A stretch of 64,000 bases of DNA, taken from Guillardia theta CCMP2712. Taxonomy: Eukaryota; Cryptophyceae; Pyrenomonadales; Geminigeraceae. A model generated the notes under the pieces. The model did no database searches. It saw nothing but the letters and a program-made list of their open reading frames with translations, and was not told where the DNA came from. Shown here piece by piece: positions 43,631 through 53,798 of the stretch; positions within the stretch are counted from its first letter, which is position 1; every line of letters starts with the position of its first letter. The position numbers were made by a program, and so were the translations under genes. Where the stretch lies: positions 485,754 to 549,753 of the forward strand of contig NW_005434641.1 in NCBI RefSeq assembly GCF_000315625.1, given 5' to 3'.

Positions 43631-44789
43631 CTTTCATGTATTTCTCAAGTTCAATTCGTTGGTTAACATGGACGTTGCGACATTCGCTGCACAAGACAAG
43701 GAGAACCCCTTCCCCCTTGGAACCCTGTGCTGCATTGAAAGCTGGTGCTTGGTAAACAAGCACTTGCTGCAACTGCTATTCCTACTATGGCCAACAGATC
43801 CTGAATTCTGCGATTATACAGTGTAGATTACAGAGGAAAGAGTTAACAACGGACATATGATGCGATCAGAGCAATGGTGTAGGCTATGATGTGTTTCAAT
43901 TCGAAGGCATCAGAATGATGATAGCATGTCAAGCAACGATTGCGTCGCAACATCATCTGTAGAGGAAGACGATGAGGGTTCGAAACAAGCCTTGAGCTTT
44001 GAATCGAGAATGGGCTTCACAGTGACTTAGTTCAAGGAAGAAGGTTTTCAAAGTGGTTTTGTTTATTGCAGTCGTGTCGGCCCTTTGAATTTCATCGCAC
44101 AAACTAGCAGAGCACAACATGAAGCTCAAAACTCGTGCGAAATTGTCACAAGAATCCGAGATTCGACTGCACTATCTCTGATACCTCCTCGCACTTGCAT
44201 TGAGTCAGGGAAATCGCACAATAAAAGGATCTAAACCTAACGACACCCTGACGAGGCTCTCATTGACAAAAGATTTCACACTTAGAACTAAAACGCTTTC
44301 TCATTTGCTCAATGCGTTTCTGAAGATAACGCTGAAGGCAATGCTACGTTCATCAGATCAACATCACCACGAAACACAGTCATGAAGCTGCCTTCTCCGC
44401 GTCCTTCACGTTTCTCGTCTCTGGATAATTCTAATTGAGTCAATTGAGCTAATTGAGCTGACTGAGCTGACTGAGCTGACTGAGCTGACTGAGCTCAGCC
44501 ATGATGCTCTCTTTCCGCAACAGATAGTTTCCTGGTAATTCAGTGCACACATCTACAACTTCTTGCTTCTCGAAATCAAGTCACCCGACAATGTAGGCAA
44601 ACAAGGTTGCCAACACATTAAAACACCAGGATGTTGCAGGTACATTACGGTGATGGCAGTTATCTTTGCTAAGGTAGTATACAAGCTTCTCCTTCTCCCC
44701 CTCCCCCTCCTCCTCCTTCTCACGCAGCTGCCCATTCCCCTGCCCCTGTTCGTACAGTTCGCATTTGCTTTTCGAAAACTCTCCTTTTG
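43631..44789. other. mostly unassigned intergenic DNA with a 10-bp tandem
   Basis: 44436-44500 contains an imperfect 8-10-bp tandem (ATTGAGCTA then CTGACTGAG units, four to five copies). Apart from the possible signal-peptide-like exon near 43690-43810, nothing coding is supported. Confidence 0.45.
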
Positions 44790-46190
44790 GAGACCTTTAA
44801 CCCGGAGGCCAAGGGGTCAACCCCTACCTAAATTCATTAAGTGACCCCCTACCCTTTATGCTACTTTTGTACCCCCACCCACAAATTTCCAGTCCATTTC
44901 TTTGCTTTTCATTGGATTCCGATGTACCCTACCCATGTATTTCCTTTTTGAGACTACCCACCCTAGTGGATGGTCGTTTACAAACGACCATATAAAGTTC
45001 TCAGAACCATTTTACTACAATGCACCCCTACCCTCAAAGAGCTCCTGCAACTAATTGTGCCTGATCAAAAGGTGGTAGTTCGAGGTATCTACAAGGGGTA
45101 CTTTTTCACCCACCCCCTGATATCCTATCCAATTTTTTGAATTTTTGATAAATTTCCCGAGGCTATAAAAACAATTTTAAAAGAGGCTACCGTCCTGTAC
45201 CTCCAGCAACGGTTCCGTTCGAGGGTTACCTGCAGGGTAAAGGTAACAATCTTAGACTACCGGTACATCTCTGTGTAAAATAACCATAAAGTATATGGTG
45301 GGTAGTCACGGATCCTGCCGGTTGCGGGGTGGGGGTGGGGGATCTGATCGTCTGCTCCTGCTCCTCCATCTCCACCCCCAAACCCCACCTGCTCGTGGAC
45401 GACCGGACCCCCACCCCCCTAAAAAAGCAGTAAAACGAAACGAATGGAATGGCTTCTTGAGCACACTACCACCTTTCGTCTGTATCCCTCTTTCTCTACT
45501 GCATGACATAGGTTCATATGGAAAATATCCTTTGTCTCTATTAGACTTTTACCTACCTTGAGCCTTTCAGATTTTCATTCGTCATCCATTCGAGAGTTGG
45601 GTCTGTTTTTTTGGTCACACGTGTATGGAATCTCCACCCCACCCCCTTTGCATCCCGTCGGACAGCACGTCTCAATACCCTACCTCCAATGCACCCTACC
45701 CTCGACTTCCTCAATTAAACACCCTTACCCCAATAAAGTCTTCATGTACCCCTGTGTACATATAAGATTTATTATATGAAGAACCCGTATCTTCGACTTT
45801 TGTCGACAGGAGCTTTGACCCCCCACCCCCTCCAAAGATCGGACCCCACCCCCAATATATGGGTTCTCCGCAAACTCGAAGAAAAACTTCCATCGTGGTT
45901 TGACCGGACTGCAGCGTGTACCCCTTTCCACCCCATCCCGCCACTCAAGGCTACCCCACCCCTTTCCCTTAAGTCCCTTCCTTTTTCAACTTTAGCAGGG
46001 CTTTGTACCTGAACCCCTTCAACTGGAGTTTACCCCATTCCCACTACCCCCATTTCAAACTAATTTAGTACCGGTTCAAATACTACCCACCAGGACTAAA
46101 AAAGAACCCTACCCCCATAATCTCCATAAGATTTTTGTTGATCCACCCCACCCCCTAAGTTCCCACCCTTTATATTCCCTTCCTGGTAGC
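44790..46190. repeat. long C-strand GGGGTAG-type block (about 1.4 kb)
   Basis: This is the longest example in the window. Blocks such as ACCCCTACC, ACCCCCACCC, CTACCCACCC and CCCCACCCCC occur every 20-50 bp, almost all with C on the plus strand, separated by AT-richer unique-looking spacers. Open frames are broken and not protein-like. Confidence 0.62.
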
Positions 46191-46612
46191 TTCCCGCCCC
46201 TCAGCCTCCTCCTCCCTTCCTTCCCGTCCCCTTCTGCTTGGGTGGTTTCGTGCAGGAACCCCGCCTACCCTTGCTCCAGCTTTCATCTCTTTCTCTTCCA
46301 TCCCGAATAATCTCCTCTTCTCAGCAGCCCCTGGCCTTAGTTCTTTGTATGCTTCCCCGATCCCAGGAAAACGCACGAGTTCGGATCTTTGTGAGGTTTT
46401 CAGAATTTGTTCGTATGCTCAACCACGACTGTTGTCAAGGCTGAGGATTGAACACCTGTGATAACTTTACCCTGTTGAATATTGGCATCAAAGGAATTCC
46501 CAAGGTTGAACCGAGACTGACTGTCGTTTTGAGGAGTTCTGTTAGCTTCGACTACATTTACGGAGGGCTTTTCTCTGGTTGATTTTTTTTGAGGCATCCA
46601 AGGCAAATCAAG

Positions 46613-47470
46613 ATGAAAGATCGCCTGTTTCTGGATGAACTGGTTGATGGCAGCCCATTTACACACCCGGAGGTTGCAATTTTGACCCAGTCCCTGCTGC
46701 TACTTCTGCAACCCCTTCACGCGAGGCAGCAGTGTCACAAGCAGATTGGCCCTCACACTCTTTGGATTGAGGCCGATTGCGACGAGAGCGCAAACCTGCA
46801 CCTTTGCGATCCCGGGGAGTGCCATCCATCCCACCGTCGCTGTGTCTGCCGTCCCCCAGGAAGCGACGATGAAGATCACGTGTGGAGCACGAGAGATGAT
46901 GTATGGCAAGTGGGATACACAATGTTGCAGCTGCTGATGGGAAAGACCTGTCATCGCTGCATTGACACACCGAGATCATTGCTGGCAGACGATGGAGAAC
47001 TTCCGATTCTTCCCGCTGGGTTGTCACTGGATTGTATTGACTTTCTCATGGACTGCCTCCATCCTGATCCATCGGAACGTCCTTCAGTGGGAGAGCTTTT
47101 GGATCATAGCTTTCTATCCTGCTCAGATGGTGGAATTGATGACGTGATGATTTCGATGAGCTCGATGCAGCTTCAGAATACAGAAAGAAAACCAGAAGGC
47201 CGCTGCAGGCCGCTTGCAGTCAAAGCATTGCGCTCAACGAAGCATGTGAAATTCGTTTCTCCTTCACATACGGCTCGATGCAGGGAATGTCTCAAATGCG
47301 ATGTCGATGTGGAAGAATTTCGAAGTAGCAAACTTTGTCTCTGCGCTTGCGACGGTTCGGATCTGTCGCCGAAGTCAGCTGCTCCTACCAAGCGTCAATC
47401 CTCTGGACATAACTGGGACGAACCTGAAGTGCTAAAAAGAATTCGTTTGATGGATCAAAATCCAGTCTGA
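46613..47470 (+). CDS. protein-kinase-like (pseudokinase) protein
   Basis: This is one open exon of 285 residues from ATG 46613. The chain matches the C-lobe of a protein kinase. LLQPLHARQQCHKQIGPHTL stands where the catalytic loop should be, with HKQ instead of HRD and Thr instead of the metal-binding Asn. LHLCDPGE replaces DFG. Then DDVWQVGYTMLQLLMGK is helix F, and LDCIDFLMDCLHPDPSERPS with ELLDHSFL is the usual kinase end. No glycine-rich loop or lysine strand is present ahead of it, and no convincing upstream exon was found. The protein is probably a catalytically dead, truncated kinase relative with a Cys-rich tail (CRECLKCDVDVEEF). It may act as a scaffold or be a decaying gene. An undetected 5-prime exon carrying the N-lobe remains possible. 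Confidence 0.68.
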   Translation: MKDRLFLDELVDGSPFTHPEVAILTQSLLLLLQPLHARQQCHKQIGPHTLWIEADCDESANLHLCDPGECHPSHRRCVCRPPGSDDEDHVWSTRDDVWQVGYTMLQLLMGKTCHRCIDTPRSLLADDGELPILPAGLSLDCIDFLMDCLHPDPSERPSVGELLDHSFLSCSDGGIDDVMISMSSMQLQNTERKPEGRCRPLAVKALRSTKHVKFVSPSHTARCRECLKCDVDVEEFRSSKLCLCACDGSDLSPKSAAPTKRQSSGHNWDEPEVLKRIRLMDQNPV

Positions 47471-47902
47471 CGGGATTTGCATGCTGGATTGTTATTCGTT
47501 GATTGATTTTGGTTTTTTTCCAAGTTTTTCCTGTACTTGTACTTGGGAATCGCAAGCATTCCCTAATCTGTATCATTAGCTCATCTTCGATGGAAGTAAA
47601 TAACTTGACATTGAAACACTTGCGCACTTCTCTTCGAAGTCATCTCACCTCATCTCATTGTATGTTCTCACATGACGTCAGGGCTCAACTCGAACTTGTT
47701 TGCTTCCCAAATCACAAGTTCGTTACTACTTTCGCTTTCAAGCCTCCACTACCCCATTGACAGCACCCTACCCTACCTCCTCTCCGTGAAAGTACCCGTC
47801 ATTTGCTATTGCAACAGCCAGCAAAAACCACCCCTACCCCAAATTAACCTGTAACCTACCCCTGACCCCCTGCCACTTTCTCCCATTTCACGGCTAGGAA
47901 GG
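47471..47902. other. intergenic; short C-rich repeat blocks
   Basis: 47745-47870 holds C-strand blocks of the GGGGTAG family (ACCCTACCCTACC, ACCCCTACCCC). Nothing else is recognised. Confidence 0.45.
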
Positions 47903-48601
47903 ATGACGATGGTTGGAGGGCGGCGTCTTGGTATGGAGACTCATCAGCTCCGGGCATGGCTATCAGCAGGATTCCCCATGATCTTTCCTCCTCCCAGCCA
48001 TGGTGAGGACCTTTGCCCGTGCGCGTTCCTTCTTGCTGTCCTCCTTAGGCTAGTAGAAGCGAACCAACGTGTAGTGGAGAGGCTACTGACATGTGGATGG
48101 GTTTGCAGACGAGCAATGGCGACAGCTGGGACTCTGGTCAATGATAGTTGCTGCTGGTGTTGGAGTGCTGTCGTTCCTTGTAGCACGCCGGAAGAGCTTT
48201 GGTACAGCCAAAAGAGATGTATCGATGACCGTGCATGTTGCAGTGAACACAAACTGAAGCTTTGCTCTCTGACAGGACACAGACCACACAGCGATGAATG
48301 GAAAATCGAGCCAGCGTTCCGAGACGAACGAGGGCAGGGATGATGTGTTTGCGCAGGATGATAGACCCCAAGAGGAGTTTGACGACGACGAGTGGGAGGT
48401 GATGTATTTTCTCTTGACATTGTACAATGATCCATGCTGAGTTTGACATGACAGATCCCCGCATCTGCAAACTTAGGAGAATCTGATAGACAAAGACATG
48501 ATGGAGGTAAATTCTCTCCTATGATTCGGAGTTTTTCTGATCCTTGGCATGTGTATTAAGCAGGATTGACGGCCTCTGTTGTGTTTGTTGACCAACAATG
48601 A
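47903..48601 (+). CDS. small single-pass membrane protein, 140 residues
   Basis: Five exons, 47903-48002, 48109-48218, 48276-48398, 48455-48506 and 48564-48601, join in frame (423 nt). The first 34 residues are mixed basic/hydrophobic (MTMVGGRRLGMETHQLRAWL). Residues 41-60 form a membrane helix (LGLWSMIVAAGVGVLSFLVA) followed by RRKSFGTAKRD, so the C-terminal part probably faces the cytosol under the positive-inside rule. The tail is very acidic (DDRPQEEFDDDEWE) and ends VVFVDQQ. No family is recognised. Internal start Met codons at residues 3 and 11 are possible. Confidence 0.65.
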
Positions 48602-49144
48602 TTGTTTATTAGCTTCGGCATCAGCTTTGGCATTCAGTTTGCCTTCAAGACACTTCTCACACTGATGACGCCTTTCTTTGCGACATCAGATGCATGTCTT
48701 TTCTCCTTCTTTTCTCCTGTTTGTCATGAGATGTATAGCTACGGTACCATCGAGTTTGCGGCATTTTAAGCCTGTGTTTGAAAATGATTTCTGAGGAACA
48801 ATGAGGTCCGGTGTTGTCTTGTGTTCATGCTACACACATGCGGGTCATGCCATATCGTAGCTCTCACCTTTCCTTCACCAGTTTGCGGATACCAACTGTC
48901 AATTCAGGTTTCACTGACGGACCCAACTCAGTCGGTCAGGGAACATGTGACCCGCTCTCGGCACCAGGATCGGGCCGATGGCAAGTTAGAGTCAAAGTCG
49001 TCAGGTTTTCTTTCAGTCATTTACTCGGGCAAGTCAAAGGCTCATAGTAGTCAGTCACTAGGCCCGAGGGGCCGCGTTGTAGCCTTCCAGGGTCACACAT
49101 GCCCGCCTGTGGCGCTCGAGCGACTGACGGGAATCGTTGGGGAG
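48602..49144. other. intergenic with GC-island vocabulary
   Basis: 48890-49140 contains CACTGACGGACC, AACTCAGTCGGTCAG, CAGTCACTAGGCC and GACTGACGGG words like the larger GC islands, at lower GC. No gene. Confidence 0.45.
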
Positions 49145-52100
49145 TCAAGGAGGTGCAGATGCGCTGCCAGGGGCTAGCAAGGCATCCATTTCTTTCTTGA
49201 TCCTCTTGACTTGCAGCGGTTTCAACCCTAGACCGCCGTCCTTGATGCTGCTCTTGAGGTCGACGTCGTCCAGAGACAGAAAAGTCTTCCCGTCCACCCC
49301 GTTGGCTAGCACAGCCTCAGCTGCTTCGAAGAAGGAGCAGCTGCGAAAGATCTCGCACACTTCCTGCACTGAGAGTTGTTCGACCCTCTTGCCTGCTGCC
49401 CCTCTGCTGGGCCCAGTCATACTCGACGCCAGTTCGATCTCAGCGAACGCAACGGCGAGCTCGTCATGAAACTCTTTCGCGCTCGGTTGCCGTCGCTCTT
49501 GGTCCTTCTCCATGGCCCTTTGGATCACGCGCTGAAAAGCTGCTGGCGCGAGGTCCAGCGGCAGCTCCGAGACGGACTTGTTGAGGATAGCGTGAAGCAT
49601 CCTGGTCTCGTCGGCTTTGCTCTGAATCATGCTGCTGGACCGCCGTCGGGAGGAGTTTGCTGACCCATCGTGCGACGCGGGTTGGAAGGGAGTCACTCCC
49701 GCTATGATCTCATAGCAGATCACTCCCATCGCCCACACGTCACTCCGGAGGCCTATGGAGCTCGTGTGGCCCTCGAGCTGCTCGGGACTCATGTACATCA
49801 CCGTGCCGATGACGCTCTTGGTCGAGGTGACGGTCATGTTGGCGTCCAGTTGTTTGGAGAGTCCGAAGTCAACGATGACGACGTTGCCGGTGACATCGTC
49901 GATCATGATGTTCTTGGGTTTGAGGTCTCGATGAGCGATGTTGAGGCTGTGCACAGCAGACATGCCCTGTGCTAGCTGTAGCATCATATTCTTCGATTCT
50001 TGAGAGTTACCTCTCCCCGCCCGTCCAGCCATTCATCCAATGATTTTCCTTCCACGAACTCCATGAGGAGGACTAGGTGGTGATCGAGGTAGTGGCTGCC
50101 AAAGAACCGAACGACGTTGGGATGATTGACAGCCAAAAGTTTTTCAAGGATTATTGCCTCACGGTCGTTTCGATTCACATCTGACACTTGTTCGCAGATC
50201 TTCAATGCGTACTTGTCATTTGCCACCATGCCTTCTTTGAGCGCTTCAAACACTGTGCCCATCCCACCTGAGCCTGCCTTGGATTGAATCAAGTAAGTCT
50301 CTCCGTTGCTCAGCTTCACTCTTTGCGGCAGATTGTCAAGGTCGCTGATACTAACCATTTGTATTATACAGTCCCTCACGATGTTGGCGACCTCAGACAT
50401 TGTCGCTGCATTCTCCGCCTTTGTCTTGATTTCATGGAATTGATTGGCAACTTCTCTGAACTGGTTATGCACGGCTTCCATGGATACCAACAGATCATCG
50501 ACGTTGGAGTCCAAGGGGACATCTTGGCCGATGGTTCTTATTTGTTCAATCAAGGCATCTCTCTCAGCCTCAAGAAACTCATCGATCAAGAGCTGCAAGG
50601 AGCGTCTCACAGACTGCCATCTTGATTCGAACTCCTCCGCATCGATTTCTTTGAGTTGCAGGAAACTCGAATGTGCGAGTTCACGTCGCTCTCTGCTCAG
50701 GTTTTCAATCGCATCCTTACAACAATGAATCTCATCAACATAGCCAGGTTTGACAACCAGAAGAAACGTCAAGAGTGAAGCGTCCCAGTCCTCAACTGGT
50801 CTGGTCAAGAGATCTTTGATCAGAGCTTTCCCAAGTCTTCGCTGAGTGAAGTCGTCCATCTCCCTTGCAATCTCCGAGCCAGACTCGGCACTCCATACTC
50901 CTGCGCCAGACTTCATGTAGCTCTGCTGCAGCACCTTTGTCAAGACCTCTCTTCCGAATTCAAGCAAGAGCTTGCAGAAGCGCTTGAAGTTGTCTTTTGG
51001 GTTGACTTCTGCCTTCTCTTCCGGACGAGTATCACTTTTTTCTCCGTGTGAGTCATGAACATTTTCATCAGAACTCAACGAGCTTTCAGATTTATCCCTG
51101 TCGTCTGAGGAAAGGGGACATAGCTGCTCAAAGGGAGAAGATTTGACGCTCGCTTCACTCGTGCTGCTGACGGATCTGAGAATGTCGAGGATCTTCTCAC
51201 CCTTCCTCTTCAGGTCCTCATGCTCTTTCATGGCTTGTTCCACCGCCTTCACTGCTCCTGCTGTCTTGATCCTTTTCTTGTTCTCCTCGTTGTTGTACGA
51301 CAGGTTCCTCAATGCCCAGAATCCTTCCTTCTGTACATCTTCATCCTTTCCGTGCCTCCTCATCCCTCTTACCACTGCTTCGATCCCTCCTGCCGTCCTG
51401 ATCTTCTCTTTGTTGTCGTTGTCAAAAGCAAGGTTACCGAGGGCATGCGCTGCCTGCTCCTGTACATCAGACTCATCCAAGTGCTTGCACATGGCCTTCA
51501 CAATCGCCTCGATGCCTCCTGCCTCTCTGATCCTCTTGCTGTTCTGATTGTTGCGATCTGACAGAATGCGCATCAGGCGACATCCGTTCTCCTGGATTTC
51601 TTCATCCTCCAAATTGTTCGACATCCCCCGTACAACCGCCTCGATGCCTCCTGACTCCCTCATCTTCTTCTTGCATTCATCATCGTCTTCCAAAAGATTG
51701 CGCAATGCCCAGAAACACTCTTCCTGTATATCATGATCATTGGAGTGCTTCGTCATACTCTTGACGAACGCCTCGATCCCCCCAGCCGCTCTTATCTTCT
51801 GCTTTGTTTGGAGATCTCTTCCTGACAAGTCCCGTAATGTACAGCATCCTTCATACTGCACGTCACGATTTCCCTCATGCTTGCTCATGCCTTTTACCAT
51901 GGCTTCTATTCCTCCTGCCTCCCGGATCTTGTTGCTGTTCGGTTCGTGTTCCAACAGGTGGCCCAGTACGCAGCAACCGGATTCTTGCACCCCTGCATGA
52001 TCTTGGTGCTTGATCATTCCTTTCACAATTACCACAATCCCTCCCACTTCCCCAACCTTCTTGCTGTTTTGCTTGTTGTTGTATGAAATGCTGCTGAGTA

Positions 52101-52620
52101 GTTGCAACCCTTGTAACTGAATTCCCAGGTGTTCACCATTATTTGCCATCGCTTTCACCGAAGCTTCGATCCCACCAGCCTCTCTCAGCCTCTTGTTGTT
52201 CTTGGTATTGTTACAAGACAGGCTCCACAATGCACAGCACCCTATTTCTTGGATTTGAACCTGACTCTCATGCTTTGTCATTCCGTTCACTACAGCTTGT
52301 ATCCCTCCTGCATTCCCGATCTCCTCACAGTTTGCCGGCTGTCGCGAACCATGTCGAAGCAGCCTGATGGCCATCTCTTGCACTTTCACATCGGAGATGC
52401 ACTGACCCATGACCTTGATCGTCGCTTTGAAAGCTCCTGCCTGCGACATCTCTTTGTATGTAGTCATCAGTTCATTCTTGCGAGCCTGCGAGAGCGCCTC
52501 CCAGCTTTCCTTGTCGCCGATGTCTTGCAACCTGACCCTGAGCGTCTCTTCGATCTCAGTTCCGCTCCTCTTCTCCTTCTCCATCTCCTCCACAAACGCT
52601 TTCCAGCTCCTCGTTGCCAT
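49145..52620 (-). CDS. ARM-repeat protein kinase with C-terminal SAM domain
   Basis: The start is ATG 52620 (MATRSWKAFVEEMEKEK) and the stop lies at 49145-49147. Residues of about 55-480 form ten armadillo-type repeats with a very regular signature (IREAGGIEAIVKAMCKH, IRTAGGIEAVVRGMRRH). A Ser/Asp/Glu-rich linker and a helical region of about 200 residues follow. The kinase domain is canonical: glycine loop AGSGGMGTVFEA, YALKI lysine, HRDLKPKN, IVDFGLSKQ, MSPEQ. All catalytic residues are present, so an active Ser/Thr kinase is expected. The C-terminus (LSVQEVCEIFRSCSFFEA to VKRIKKEMDALL) is a SAM domain, usually for oligomerisation. The frame shifts near 50005, between DEWLDGRGE and MMLQLAQGMSAVH. 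Either a 20-nt intron or a missing base accounts for it. The repeats probably recruit the substrate. Confidence 0.87.
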
Positions 52621-52739
52621 CGTCGCCGATCGCACGCTGGGAGTCAGGCTATTCTTGTTTCAAGTTTGCCGAGGGGTTCCAAATTCCAGCAGACTTTCAG
52701 TCTTCTGTTTTAAATTGTCAAAGGAGCTCTTGGTTTAAT

Positions 52740-53798
52740 TTTGAACTTGGAATTTTTTCGAGCTAGGAAACCGTGAAAAAAAAAAACCGGTTCGCCGGCA
52801 CTGCGGCAAGCGGCTGAGCACCATCGGACTTTGCCGAGTAAAGGATTGTCGTCCGATCGGGCCCCGCGCCAGGCTCCCGGCTACCGTACCGTACCCGGTA
52901 GTACGCCGCCCGGCCGAGGCTGAGGCGTACGGTCCGATCGGAGATCGGTCACCAGTGGTGCCGTGTGCGCGGCGCGGCGGTCGGAACTGCCAGTCTCAGC
53001 GGCGGCAGTCACGGTGCTCGGGCGGCGGAACTTCAGAATGTACGGTACTAGGTGACGGAGCCCCAACTTGAAGGTCAGTGGCGGGAGTCGCCGTTTGGGC
53101 CTGTGATCATCGGATGACTCGGCGTCGGAACTTGACTTCGGAAACGGCGCGGGCCCCGGCGGGTGACGGTCACAGTGACGGTACGACGGTGCGGCGGCGG
53201 TTTGGCCTCGGCAGTGGCCGCACCCCCGCCGCGAACTGAGATCACCGTACCGTCTTGGCAACTTGCAACTCAGTGAAGTCCGACCGGGCCGCTTGGCAGC
53301 CGTGTATACCGGGCCCGTACCGTACCGCCGATACTGTAACGGCGTGGCCGGCGGTCCGAACCCGGGGTGTCCGATCCCCGCCGGAGTCACGGCACGGTGG
53401 TCCACTGAGCGGGCCCGGGGCTCGCACGCACCGCCGGTTAGGCTGCCGCGCCAAATTCCGTACTCGCCGAACTTGGAAACTTGTGGTCGGACAGGCTGGG
53501 TTGAACTTACTGTCGGTGATATGTAACTGCTATGCAGTGATACTACCGGGCCCGCCGGGCCCGGTGACCCCCCCGGGCCCGGCTCACGCCCGGCGCCCGG
53601 GGCGGCCCAGGCCGGCGGCACGCGGCCGCCGCCGCTCAGCCTGCTCGGAGGCCGGGCCGGCCGGGAGGCCGGGCGCGACTCGGTCCGATCGGACGCCGGC
53701 GCGTCACGGGTTCCGAAGTTCACTACTTGAACTTGAACCTTTCCTTAGGGTCGCAGATCGTCAGGGGTTGCAGGGGAAGTCGAAGGCGAAGGCGCTTG
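52740..53798. repeat. GC-rich island, about 950 bp
   Basis: This is a typical island: GGCCCGGGG, CGTACCGTACCCGGTAGTACG, GAACTTGAAGTTC-like, CAGTCACGG and CCACTGAGCGGG words, with very rare stops, so frames of 200 codons arise by chance. It lies in the divergent space between the kinase (-) and the SET gene (+). Confidence 0.65.

Noticed and set aside
44790-46190. Telomeric repeat array
   Set aside because: The GGGGTAG blocks have no constant period and are separated by unique-looking DNA; they occur internally at many sites and in both orientations.
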